NCBI GenBank assembly: GCA_002415855.1
Contig: DIAS01000126.1
Span: 24,237 to 88,236 of the forward strand
DNA: 64,000 nt
Direction of reading: 5' to 3'
Source of the DNA: Bacteroidales bacterium UBA5072
GTDB lineage: Bacteria; Bacteroidota; Bacteroidia; Bacteroidales; UBA10428
The notes below the pieces were generated by a model, which ran no database searches, was not told where the DNA came from, and was given only the letters and a program-made list of their open reading frames with translations. A program made the position numbers and the translations under genes. Shown here one piece after another: positions 36,263 to 44,838 of this stretch (position 1 is its first letter; every line of letters starts with the position of its first letter).

Positions 36263-38416
36263 ATGAAAAAACTTTTATGCCTTGTAATAGGTTTGTTGAT
36301 GGCCTTCCAGTTTAGTCTTAAGGCCGATGAGGGGATGTGGCTTTTACCGCTTCTTCAGAAGTTAAACATAGATACCATGCATTCCCTGGGTCTTAAACTT
36401 TCTGCTGAAGATATATACAGTATCAACCAGGGCAGTCTTAAGGATGCAATCGTTATCTTCGGCGGTGGTTGTACAGGAGAGATCGTGTCGGAGGAGGGCT
36501 TGTTGCTGACCAACCATCATTGCGGTTATGATGCCATACAAAACCACAGTTCAGTTGACCATAACTACCTCGAAGATGGTTTCTGGGCGATGGACCGAAA
36601 AGAAGAACTGACCAATCCCCGGCTTTCCGTTACTTTTCTTGTGAGGGTTGAAGATGTTACCGATGCTGTTGTTCAGGAGCTATCGGATACAATAAATGAA
36701 ACCAAAAGAAATCAGATCATTTCCCAGATTTCAGATTCCATAGTGAAAGCAGCCATAGACGGAACACATTACGAAGCCTCCGTGGAATCACTGTTCGGAG
36801 GGAACAATTTCTACCTCTTTGTGTATGAGGTTTATCAGGATGTAAGACTCGTCGGTACTCCTCCTTCATCGATCGGCAAATTCGGATATGATACCGATAA
36901 TTGGATGTGGCCGCGTCATACGGGTGATTTCAGTGTATTCAGGGTATACAGCGGACCTGATGGAAAACCGGCCAAATACAGCCCCGACAACATTCCCCTG
37001 AAACCCCGGCATTCCCTTCCGATTTCGCTGAAGGGACTTAAAACTGATGACTTTGCCATGGTCATGGGTTATCCGGGTTCAACAGACCGGTATATGACAT
37101 CATTTGAGATCAAGGAACTCGTCGAAATTACAAATCCCAATCGAATAAAGATCAGGGGATTGCGACAGGATATCCTGTTGAAGGACATGATGGCTGACCA
37201 AAAAGTAAATATACAGTATGCTTCCAAATATTCCGGATCATCCAATTACTGGAAGTATTCCATTGGCCAGAACCAGGGCCTTAAAAAACTGCATATTCAG
37301 GAAAACAAGGAACTACAGGAAAAAGAGTTTACCAATTGGGTGAATGCCGATGAACAACGTAAAGAAAAATACGGTCCGGCCCTTGACCTGATCCGAAGTT
37401 CTTTCGAGAAAAGGGCAAAATTCGCGCACGTATTTCAATATACCTATGAATGTTTCTTTAGTTCAGCAGAATTAATTGCAATCGCTCTCAGGGCAAACGG
37501 TCTATACAATGCAATGCTTCGGGAACCTGAGAATCAGGACCTGATTGATTCACTGGCCCGGCTTTATAAAACAAGGTGGGAGGATTTCAACGAAGAATAC
37601 AATGCTGCCACTGATATGAAAGTAATTCCCGCAATTTTGCAATTATACAGCGATAATGTGCCTGAAGAATTCCACCCGGGAATTTATGACCTGATCAAAA
37701 CCAAATATAAGAATGATTTCAACCGTTATACAAAGGACCTGTTTGCAAAATCAATATTTGCCGATAAACAGCGGTTTGAGATTTTCATCCAACATCCTAC
37801 AGCCAAAGTACTGCAAAAGGATCCCGTTTTCCAGGCCGCACAATCAATCCTGGAGGTCTACAGAAGCGTATATATGCAGCAATCGGCCTTTGATGAGGAT
37901 TTTGAAAGAGGACACAGGCTTTATATCGCCGGATTGCTCGAGATGAATCCCGGCAAGGTCAGCTATCCCGATGCCAATTTCACCATGCGATTGACTTATG
38001 GTACAGTTCAGGATTATTATCCGCGTGATGCAGTTCATTATGACTATTTTACAACCCTCGACGGTGTCATGGAAAAAGAAGACCCGGATAACTGGGAGTT
38101 TGTAGTTCCCCAGAAGCTTAAAGATTTATACAACAGCAAGGATTTCGGTCGTTATGGCATGAATGGAAGGATGCCCGTATGCTTTATCACCAACAACGAC
38201 ATCACAGGTGGCAATTCGGGAAGTCCCGTAATCGACGGAGAAGGCAATCTGGTCGGACTGGCCTTTGATGGCAACTGGGAGGCCATGAGCGGTGATGTTG
38301 TTTTTGAACCGGCTTTGCAGCGGTGCATTTGTGTGGATATCCGGTATGTGCTGTTTGTCATGGACAAATATGCCGGAGCATCCCATCTGGTAAATGAAAT
38401 GAAGATTGTGATGTAA
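36263..38416 (+). CDS. S46 family dipeptidyl-peptidase (DPP7-like)
   Basis: A 717-residue exported serine peptidase with a signal peptide (about 1-21). The chymotrypsin-like triad is visible: His85/His86 in TNHHCGY, Asp222 in PRHTGDF and Ser652 in GGNSGSP. Family members sit in the periplasm and release N-terminal dipeptides for amino-acid-using Bacteroidota. The specificity residue in FDGNWE is Gly670. Gly near this position marks DPP7 (broad, hydrophobic P1) and Arg marks DPP11 (Asp/Glu P1), as I recall from the Porphyromonas enzymes, so DPP7-like is inferred. Single gene, 37 bases after rnhB. Confidence 0.95.
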   Translation: MKKLLCLVIGLLMAFQFSLKADEGMWLLPLLQKLNIDTMHSLGLKLSAEDIYSINQGSLKDAIVIFGGGCTGEIVSEEGLLLTNHHCGYDAIQNHSSVDHNYLEDGFWAMDRKEELTNPRLSVTFLVRVEDVTDAVVQELSDTINETKRNQIISQISDSIVKAAIDGTHYEASVESLFGGNNFYLFVYEVYQDVRLVGTPPSSIGKFGYDTDNWMWPRHTGDFSVFRVYSGPDGKPAKYSPDNIPLKPRHSLPISLKGLKTDDFAMVMGYPGSTDRYMTSFEIKELVEITNPNRIKIRGLRQDILLKDMMADQKVNIQYASKYSGSSNYWKYSIGQNQGLKKLHIQENKELQEKEFTNWVNADEQRKEKYGPALDLIRSSFEKRAKFAHVFQYTYECFFSSAELIAIALRANGLYNAMLREPENQDLIDSLARLYKTRWEDFNEEYNAATDMKVIPAILQLYSDNVPEEFHPGIYDLIKTKYKNDFNRYTKDLFAKSIFADKQRFEIFIQHPTAKVLQKDPVFQAAQSILEVYRSVYMQQSAFDEDFERGHRLYIAGLLEMNPGKVSYPDANFTMRLTYGTVQDYYPRDAVHYDYFTTLDGVMEKEDPDNWEFVVPQKLKDLYNSKDFGRYGMNGRMPVCFITNNDITGGNSGSPVIDGEGNLVGLAFDGNWEAMSGDVVFEPALQRCICVDIRYVLFVMDKYAGASHLVNEMKIVM

Positions 38417-38455
38417 TTTACGGGATATACCAAGTGGTATACCAACAGAAAACTT

Positions 38456-39040
38456 ATGCAGGTCAGAATCATTGATATTATCTCGGTTTTCATGGTGCTT
38501 TTTGCTGTAATTGATATTACGGGCGCCATTCCCTATATTCTGGAGCTTAAAAGGAAATCGGGTGATATCGATGCCGGAAAGGCTACCTTGGTTGCCTATG
38601 CTATCCTGTTGCTGTTCCTGTTCATCGGGGAGCCTTTTCTGCAGTTGTTCGGTGTTGATATTTCTTCGTTCGCTATTGCAGGATCATTCGTACTGTTATT
38701 TCTCGGATTGGAAATGGTTCTGGGTATAGAATTTTTCAAGTATGAGACACTGAAGCACTCATCCATATTTCCACTGGCTTTCCCGTTGATCGCAGGCGCC
38801 GGAAGCATGACGACCATTATTTCGCTAAAGGCGGCGTACAGCATGTGGACCATATTTTTTGCCCTGAGCCTCAACATGATCCTGGTGTATGTGGTACTGA
38901 AAGCAACCAGGCTGGTGGAAAAGATCCTCGGACCAACAGGTATTCTTATTCTCACCAAGGTATTCGGGATCATCCTGCTGGCAATAGCCATCCGGTTGTT
39001 CCTTTCGAATACAGGCATACATTTGCCCAATGTCCCATAA
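38456..39040 (+). CDS. MarC family integral membrane protein
   Basis: A 194-residue protein with six predicted membrane helices and MarC/UPF0056 motifs (DITGAIPYIL, PLAFPLIAGAGSMTTII). It was once linked to multiple antibiotic resistance, but that has been withdrawn for E. coli MarC; the function is unknown. Its last 11 bases overlap the start of rnhA, which suggests translational coupling. Confidence 0.93.
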   Translation: MQVRIIDIISVFMVLFAVIDITGAIPYILELKRKSGDIDAGKATLVAYAILLLFLFIGEPFLQLFGVDISSFAIAGSFVLLFLGLEMVLGIEFFKYETLKHSSIFPLAFPLIAGAGSMTTIISLKAAYSMWTIFFALSLNMILVYVVLKATRLVEKILGPTGILILTKVFGIILLAIAIRLFLSNTGIHLPNVP

Positions 39041-39488
39041 AATCACACTGTATTCCGACGGGGCCGCGAGTGGTAATCCCGGCCCCGGCGGATTTGGCGT
39101 AGTACTGATTTCAGGTAACCACCGCAAGGAAATCTCCGAAGGCTACAAAATGACCACTAATAACAGGATGGAGTTGCTGGCCGTAATCAGGGGTCTCGAA
39201 GCGCTGAAAGCCGGTAATTGTCAGGTAACCGTTTATACCGATTCACGGTATGTTGCCGATGCGGTTGAGAAAGGCTGGGTTTTCACGTGGGAAAGGAAAG
39301 ACTTTAAAGGCAAGAAAAATACAGATCTGTGGAGAAGATTCTTAAGGGTTTACAGAAAACATCAGGTTCAAATGGTCTGGATAAAGGGTCATGCTTCCAT
39401 CCCGGAAAATGAAAGATGTGATTCCTTGGCGGTTAAAGCTTCACAGGGCATTGATCTCTTAACGGATCAAGGGTATATCGCCGGGTAA
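39030..39488 (+). CDS. rnhA: Ribonuclease HI
   Basis: A 152-residue enzyme that degrades RNA in RNA-DNA hybrids. All four metal-binding acids are present: Asp10 (LYSDGAASGNPGPGG), Glu48 (NRMELLAVI), Asp71 (YTDSRYV) and Asp131 (ERCDSLA). It starts inside the 3' end of marC (11-base overlap). The window also carries rnhB, so both RNase H types lie within about 4 kb. Confidence 0.97.
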   Translation: MSHKITLYSDGAASGNPGPGGFGVVLISGNHRKEISEGYKMTTNNRMELLAVIRGLEALKAGNCQVTVYTDSRYVADAVEKGWVFTWERKDFKGKKNTDLWRRFLRVYRKHQVQMVWIKGHASIPENERCDSLAVKASQGIDLLTDQGYIAG

Positions 39489-39557
39489 ATTCTTGCTCCC
39501 CTCTGAAACAATCTGCTGTAAAAATTCGTTTTATCAGCAGCATGTAATCCCGCAAAA

Positions 39558-40130
39558 ATGAAGGATCAGAAGGAGGCAGAACAATACCACTTAACCCATT
39601 CGCATTTGGAAAATAATACCATATTACACTTTGAAGGCATCATTCAATACGAGACAATTGGGGAGCTGATACATACCTTTAAGCAAAGAATCCATGCCAT
39701 AGGTGTTCAGGTGGGAACTTATAAAAGAATTCTGCTTGTGATGATCGAGGTGCTGGAAAACATCATGAAGCACAGTGAGGGTTGTCCGGAGAAATCCCGT
39801 GAAGGTCATCAGAACCCCGTGCCGGTCTTCTCTATCAGAAAATCTGACAACCAGTTTGTCGTTATTTCTTCCAACCCGATCAAAGGGATAAATATCCAGG
39901 CTTTCAAGAACCAGCTCGATTTTCTGAACACACTTGACCAGCAGGGCCTGAAAGAATTCTATAAAAGGACCATTACCAACGGCCTTTTTACAAATCGGGG
40001 CGGTGCTGGACTTGGTCTCATCGAAATTGCCAAAATATCCGGTAACAGGATAATTTATGCTTTCGAGCCGGTTGATGAGCATTGCTACCGGTTCGATATG
40101 ACCGTAACAATTAATGATTCAAAAAATTAA
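39558..40130 (+). CDS. SiaB-family protein kinase
   Basis: A 190-residue cytoplasmic protein with the SiaB/DUF6272 pattern: an N-box-like helix (MIEVLENIMKHS, about 53-64) and a glycine-rich lid (NRGGAGLGLIEIAK, about 147-160) as in GHKL ATPases. SiaB of Pseudomonas phosphorylates SiaC and controls a diguanylate cyclase and cell aggregation. The next gene, 18 bases on, is a SiaC-family protein, so kinase and substrate are paired. No SiaA phosphatase or SiaD cyclase is in the window. Confidence 0.88.
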   Translation: MKDQKEAEQYHLTHSHLENNTILHFEGIIQYETIGELIHTFKQRIHAIGVQVGTYKRILLVMIEVLENIMKHSEGCPEKSREGHQNPVPVFSIRKSDNQFVVISSNPIKGINIQAFKNQLDFLNTLDQQGLKEFYKRTITNGLFTNRGGAGLGLIEIAKISGNRIIYAFEPVDEHCYRFDMTVTINDSKN

Positions 40131-40148
40131 CTGATTTATATCTGCAGC

Positions 40149-40547
40149 ATGCTACCTTTTTATTCCGGAGCCTCCGATTCAGCACCGAAAGCCGAATTCA
40201 GCCACCATACCGGATTATTTGAACTTACCGGCGTTTCGCGTCCTGAAAATGTTTCGGCTTTTTATAGCCAGCTGATCGACTGGCTCAGGACATTTGAACA
40301 GGAATGTCGTAAATCCGGGAAATGGCTCTCACCGGCCATTACAGTGAATTTTAAACTCACTTATTGCAATTCTGCCTCATCAAAGTACATCTACCAGATG
40401 CTCGAAATCATTACCTCCTGGAAAGAATTCGGGATAAATCCTGTAATAAACTGGTATTACGATGAAAGTGATGATAAAATGCGTGACGACGGGCAGGACC
40501 TTTCGGATGCCCTGGAATATGATTTCAATTATTTCGCGTTGGAATAA
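40149..40547 (+). CDS. SiaC-family regulatory phosphoprotein
   Basis: A 132-residue protein of the SiaC/DUF1987 family, which opens MLPFYSGASDSAPKAEFSHH. The strand-loop YCNSASSK (Ser75, Ser77, Ser78) lies where the family's phosphorylated Ser/Thr occurs (Thr68 in Pseudomonas SiaC), so one of these is the likely SiaB target. It should act as a partner switch whose free form binds an output protein not encoded here. Its end converges with a minus-strand gene 10 bases away. Confidence 0.87.
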   Translation: MLPFYSGASDSAPKAEFSHHTGLFELTGVSRPENVSAFYSQLIDWLRTFEQECRKSGKWLSPAITVNFKLTYCNSASSKYIYQMLEIITSWKEFGINPVINWYYDESDDKMRDDGQDLSDALEYDFNYFALE

Positions 40548-40557
40548 AATACAAAAC

Positions 40558-40965
40558 TCAGCGAGCCGCTATCTGATCTTCCCGGTACAGGATATTCCAT
40601 TCACTGAGCACATTCACGGCATGTTTGACCTCACGCCTGCAGTCATCGTCTGACAGATAATACTTTTTGCTGAATGTATCAACAATATATTCTATCCGCT
40701 GCTTCCGGAAGGCAGCCATGATAAGATCTGCGTAAAAATCAGTGAACTGATGCTTGACATCCAAACCTTCCTTGTCCTTGGCAAATACAATTACCTCTCC
40801 GTTTGACATCCGCTTGATTTTGCATTCGGGATTGAGTTTGATGCTGCCCCCGTAAAACGACTTGGGTGAATTCCCGGCTTCTGCGGCCATTACAACTACC
40901 ATCAGCAACACCAGGATTGCTGAAAGCCGTAAAGGCAGAACTGGTAAAATGGTCTTGGTCTTCAT
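40558..40965 (-). CDS. Exported small protein with PqqD/RRE-like domain
   Basis: A 135-residue protein with an N-terminal signal or anchor helix (about 10-30). The rest has a pattern like PqqD: KLNPECKIKRMSNGEVIVF, a helix pair, then SDDDCRREVKHAVNVLSEW. PqqD-like domains are cytoplasmic RiPP recognition elements that bind leader peptides, so a signal sequence is odd. No radical SAM enzyme or precursor peptide was recognised nearby. The fold call is my pattern reading and may be wrong; otherwise this is an uncharacterised exported protein. Confidence 0.6.
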   Translation of the reverse strand: MKTKTILPVLPLRLSAILVLLMVVVMAAEAGNSPKSFYGGSIKLNPECKIKRMSNGEVIVFAKDKEGLDVKHQFTDFYADLIMAAFRKQRIEYIVDTFSKKYYLSDDDCRREVKHAVNVLSEWNILYREDQIAAR

Positions 40966-41064
40966 AGAGAGAGATTTTTATACTAACAGAAAAACTACAG
41001 GAATGTTTATCTGCCAAAATAAAAACGCTGAAATCAGGGTTTAATTGTATATAATAAAAGTGAT

Positions 41065-41096
41065 CAAAGATATAAAACGATGGTTAAAAAATCAAT
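41065..41096 (-). promoter_or_regulatory. Candidate promoter for the PqqD-like exported protein
   Basis: On the minus strand ATTG (41096-41093), a 20-base spacer and TATCTTTG (41072-41065) resemble the Bacteroidota promoter, with the -7 element exact. It would give a leader of about 95 bases before the ATG at 40965. Confidence 0.4.
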
Positions 41097-41190
41097 TTTT
41101 GTTGATAAAACAGCAAAATTCATACACCAAATTTAAGATGGAAAAATGTTGCAAATAACCATAAATTGAGATAGATTAAGACGATATTTT

Positions 41191-42495
41191 ATGGGTTACA
41201 TGAAAGTCGTCATCGTACATTATCATCTTAATCCCGGAGGTGTTACAAGGATCATCGGGTCACAGATCAGGGGGCTTCAAACCTTACCCGGAAAAATTGA
41301 ATTGTGTGTACTGTGCGGAAATGACAGGGGAGAGTCGGATATTCCGCAAGCTATAATTCAGGTTCATCCCGCATTGGACTATCTGGATTACGCTATGAGT
41401 GAAGAAAACTTCCTGGAGGCTGTTCAGGTGATAACCGCAGTATTAAAAAGAAATCTTACCGGTGAGGCTATTCTACATGTTCATAATGCAAATCTCGGTA
41501 AGAATCCTGCTTTGACGCTCGCTGTTTATGAACTGGCAAAGGAAGGATACCCGGTCATCAATCATAGTCATGATTTTCCGGAAGCAAGGCCCCGAAACAT
41601 GGAATTGCTCGGGAAATGGATCCCCGAAGCTTCTTTATTGCCGCTGTCCGAGATCCTGTACCCCCCGTTCCCCGGGTATCATTTCATATCGCTGAATTCC
41701 TGTGATTACCGGCAAATTATCGAAAAGGGCATGGATGCATCCCGGATTCATCTTCTTCCCAACCCGGTTTCCTTTCAGAAGCTTGTGGCACCCTCCGGCA
41801 AACACCAGTTAAGAAGGAGGATCTGCAAAGTTCTTGGGTTTGATCCATCCCGAAAAATATGCACCTATCCCGTACGCGCCATAGCACGCAAGAATCTGGG
41901 TGAGTTTCTGCTTCTTGCTGTTTTATTCAGAAACGAAGCGTCTTTTACAATAACCCTTCCCCCCAAGAATCCCTTGGAATTGACTGGCTATGAACGGTGG
42001 AAAGGAATCTGCCTCCACAATGGGATCGATGTAAAATTTGAGTCAGGGGTGGTCGTTGACCATGAAGAATTGATCTGTATTTCCGATTTTTGTATAACGA
42101 CCAGCGCACGCGAAGGATTTGGAATGGTTTATCTCGAACCCTGGCTTGCAGGAACACCGGTGATCGGGAGAGATCTGCCGTGCGTCACAAATGACCTGAT
42201 AGCACAAGGGTTAGAATTCCCCAGGCTTTACGGGCATATTCTTATTGAAACCCCTGAGGGTATGATAGATTTTAAAGATCTCCCGAAGGACGACCAGGAA
42301 ATGACAGTAATACAGCTTGCCAGCCAGGAACCGGCCAGGAATAAGTTACTCAGGAATAATACCTGTTTGACAAATTTCCTGGAGGATATCCCGGCGGAAG
42401 TAATATACAGGAACCAGCAAATCGTCGAAAATAAATTCTCACCCGAAAAATATGGAGCGGAATTACTTGCAATATATCACAAAGTTTCTGAGTGA
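41191..42495 (+). CDS. Glycosyltransferase, GT4-like (first of cluster)
   Basis: A 434-residue GT-B enzyme. The N-terminal domain has the acceptor-site glycine loop VHYHLNPGGVTRI, and the C-terminal domain carries the EGFGMVYLEPWLAGTP nucleotide-sugar motif (the E-x7-E pair). It transfers a sugar from a nucleotide sugar to an unknown acceptor in the cytoplasm. The start at 41191 was taken; the ATG at 41200 (MKVVIVHY) is equally plausible. Its last 44 bases overlap the HAD gene in another frame, so translation is coupled. Followed by a HAD phosphatase, a second GT4 and a GH13_18 phosphorylase. Confidence 0.85.
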   Translation: MGYMKVVIVHYHLNPGGVTRIIGSQIRGLQTLPGKIELCVLCGNDRGESDIPQAIIQVHPALDYLDYAMSEENFLEAVQVITAVLKRNLTGEAILHVHNANLGKNPALTLAVYELAKEGYPVINHSHDFPEARPRNMELLGKWIPEASLLPLSEILYPPFPGYHFISLNSCDYRQIIEKGMDASRIHLLPNPVSFQKLVAPSGKHQLRRRICKVLGFDPSRKICTYPVRAIARKNLGEFLLLAVLFRNEASFTITLPPKNPLELTGYERWKGICLHNGIDVKFESGVVVDHEELICISDFCITTSAREGFGMVYLEPWLAGTPVIGRDLPCVTNDLIAQGLEFPRLYGHILIETPEGMIDFKDLPKDDQEMTVIQLASQEPARNKLLRNNTCLTNFLEDIPAEVIYRNQQIVENKFSPEKYGAELLAIYHKVSE

Positions 42496-43372
42496 TTCAT
42501 CGGAAATGATGCCGGAGCCGACGCTGCTGAAGCCGTTGGTAGAGCCTGATGGTACTATTAAAGCGGTTGCATTTGATGTTTATGGTACCATCCTGATTTC
42601 AGCATCCGGTGATATCGATGAATCGGTAATCTCCGCGGAGAACTTTAAGGCGGCTTTGGATGCTTCGGGCATTGTGCTTGCTGAAACAGTACTTGAACCG
42701 GAGATGTTCTTTACAGAGGTGTTGGAGGAATTCAAGAATTTGATCAAAACCTTTCACCAGACAGCGCGATCCGACTGTAAGCCATATCCGGAAATCAACA
42801 TCCTCGAGATATGGGAGAAGATCATCATGGACAATAACAACAGGAACAGGCTCATACTCAGTGGTCCCCTGTGCATTAAATGCTTTACCTTTGTTTTTGA
42901 GGTACTCAGCAACCGGATCTATCCAATGCCGGGTATGAAAGATGTAATCAATAACCTGGCAGAGAGGAAATTCCCGCTGGGTCTTATTTCCAACGCGCAG
43001 TTTTATACACCCGTTATCCTTAACTTCTTCCTGCATGATACCATCACAGAATCCGAACAGGTAGAACCCTTTGATCCCGATCTTACGATTTTCTCCTACC
43101 AGCATCAGCGCTCAAAACCCGATGCTGTTCTATTCGAACATTTTAAAACGCAATGCCGGAATAAATTCGGGATTCATCCCGATGAGATCTTATTCATCGG
43201 CAATGATATGCTCAGAGATGTATTCCCGGCCCGGATGGCAGGTTTTAAGACTGCACTGTTTGCCGGTGACACCAAGTCGCTGAGATTACGTCCTGAACTG
43301 TCTGATCTAAAAGGAATTACACCGGATTATGTCATCACCGAATTACGTCAACTGTTTAAAATATTACTGTAA
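42452..43372 (+). CDS. HAD-superfamily hydrolase, probable sugar-phosphate phosphatase
   Basis: A 306-residue protein with HAD motif I (AFDVYGTIL, nucleophile Asp42 if translation starts at 42452), a Ser in the LGLISNAQF motif II region, a lysine in the HQRSKPDAVLF motif III region and IGNDMLRDV as motif IV. The second Asp of DxD is Tyr, as in haloacid-dehalogenase-type members, so phosphatase activity is likely but not certain. An internal ATG at 42506 could be the real start; with 42452 it overlaps the GT by 44 bases. The next gene's ATG overlaps its stop (TAATG). It may remove the phosphate left by a glycosyl-phosphate synthase in the same cluster. Confidence 0.8.
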   Translation: MERNYLQYITKFLSDSSEMMPEPTLLKPLVEPDGTIKAVAFDVYGTILISASGDIDESVISAENFKAALDASGIVLAETVLEPEMFFTEVLEEFKNLIKTFHQTARSDCKPYPEINILEIWEKIIMDNNNRNRLILSGPLCIKCFTFVFEVLSNRIYPMPGMKDVINNLAERKFPLGLISNAQFYTPVILNFFLHDTITESEQVEPFDPDLTIFSYQHQRSKPDAVLFEHFKTQCRNKFGIHPDEILFIGNDMLRDVFPARMAGFKTALFAGDTKSLRLRPELSDLKGITPDYVITELRQLFKILL

Positions 43373-44826
43373 TGGACATTTCTCATCTTAACTATGGCAT
43401 CATCCATTCCCTCATCGGGAAGAATGACGGGGTTTCAATTGTGATCGACCAGTCGGTGATTGCTATGGTAAAAAGTCTTGGTATTCAGCTGGGAAATATC
43501 CATTTTTTGGCTGCCCATTCCTCACCCCGGTTTAATGCGCAAACGCATGATGTTTTCTGGCATAAGAATGAGATACATTCCACCATCATCAGGAACTTCA
43601 GCCAGCCAGCTGATAACGGAACACTGGATAAGCTTATTCATGAGAACGCACTCGTGGCCAAGGACATTATCGCCGAGTTTGTTCAGCGGAACAACATCGA
43701 CATCATCATTGCCCATAATACTTCACATCCCTACAATTTTATTACGGCAGTAGGCCTGGGTTATTATTTTGAATCATTGCGTGAAAACAACATCATCTGG
43801 CCAAAAATTCTCGTTTGGTGGCACGATTCATATTTTGAACGCAAGCAGTTTGAAAATCCAAACCCGGTCATTCAGAAGTACCTGAAATATTTGCCTGGCA
43901 CATATGTCGACGGCATCGTATTCATCAATTCCACCCAGCCCGAACTCGCAAGAAAGGTCTTTAAAAAATACAGCACCAACAGGCTGGATGAGTATTTCAG
44001 GGACCGTACCGCAGTGATTCCCAATACGCACGATGTTACCTGGGACTGGGAGAAATATAACTGGGAAGGCTATGATTTAAACTATCCCCCGCAGGATATT
44101 TACAACAGGTCCTTTTTCAAGAACATCGGCTTGACCGCCATGGTGGAATCAGCCGGTTTTACCATGAGCGATACGGTTATCCTTTTGCAGCATACACGGA
44201 TCGTCCCGCGAAAAAAGATTGAATTTGCAGTCGACCTGGCCTTTGAGCTGGAGAGGAGGTTCCAGAAAGCCGGAAACAGAAAGTGTATAGCCTTACTTGT
44301 CAGCGGCCATTCAGGAGACGAACAGGTAAAGTACAAGGAATTCCTTGCGGAATATTTTGCATTGAAAAAGGAAGAATATTCCGGTTCTCCTGTTTTCCTG
44401 GTATTTGGTGAACACAGGATACTCTCGCACCGGGATATCATTGTGGATAAAAAATATTATGATTTTTTTGAAATACCGGGAATAATTTCTGCGACGGGAG
44501 GGATTGGTACCTACTTCAGCCAGGTGGAAGGATTTGGGAATAACCTGCTCGAAATGCTGGCAGCGGGGTTACCTGTAGTTATTAACAAGTATCATGTTTT
44601 CAGATCGGATCTCGAACCGCTGGGCTTTGAGCTGCCACATGTGGAAGAGAATATCCTGGATCCGGAGATTATTGAAACAACTTATAAACTTGTCACAGAC
44701 TACAAATTTCGCAATCAGGTTGTCAGTCACAATCTCAAAATACTGGATGAGAAGCTTGGCCACAGGGTAATAGCTGAATTGCTTGCTCCGCTTATCAATA
44801 ATATCTTTACACGCGGGTTGCGATAA
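43372..44826 (+). CDS. Glycosyltransferase, GT4-like (second of cluster)
   Basis: A 484-residue GT-B enzyme. It opens with NYGIIHSLIGKNDGVSIVID, and the C-terminal part has LLQHTRIVPRKKIEF and the donor-site motif SQVEGFGNNLLEMLAAGLP. It is clearly different from the first GT of the cluster, so two sugar transfers are likely. Its ATG overlaps the stop of the HAD gene by one base (TAATG), a strong sign of coupled translation. The GH13_18 gene begins 12 bases downstream. Donor and acceptor are not known. Confidence 0.84.
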   Translation: MDISHLNYGIIHSLIGKNDGVSIVIDQSVIAMVKSLGIQLGNIHFLAAHSSPRFNAQTHDVFWHKNEIHSTIIRNFSQPADNGTLDKLIHENALVAKDIIAEFVQRNNIDIIIAHNTSHPYNFITAVGLGYYFESLRENNIIWPKILVWWHDSYFERKQFENPNPVIQKYLKYLPGTYVDGIVFINSTQPELARKVFKKYSTNRLDEYFRDRTAVIPNTHDVTWDWEKYNWEGYDLNYPPQDIYNRSFFKNIGLTAMVESAGFTMSDTVILLQHTRIVPRKKIEFAVDLAFELERRFQKAGNRKCIALLVSGHSGDEQVKYKEFLAEYFALKKEEYSGSPVFLVFGEHRILSHRDIIVDKKYYDFFEIPGIISATGGIGTYFSQVEGFGNNLLEMLAAGLPVVINKYHVFRSDLEPLGFELPHVEENILDPEIIETTYKLVTDYKFRNQVVSHNLKILDEKLGHRVIAELLAPLINNIFTRGLR

Positions 44827-44838
44827 CATTTGACCGGT

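Noticed and set aside
42452..42495. A possible frameshift joining the first GT4 and the HAD gene
   Set aside because: Both proteins have complete, distinct folds and normal termini; the overlap is better explained as coupled genes.
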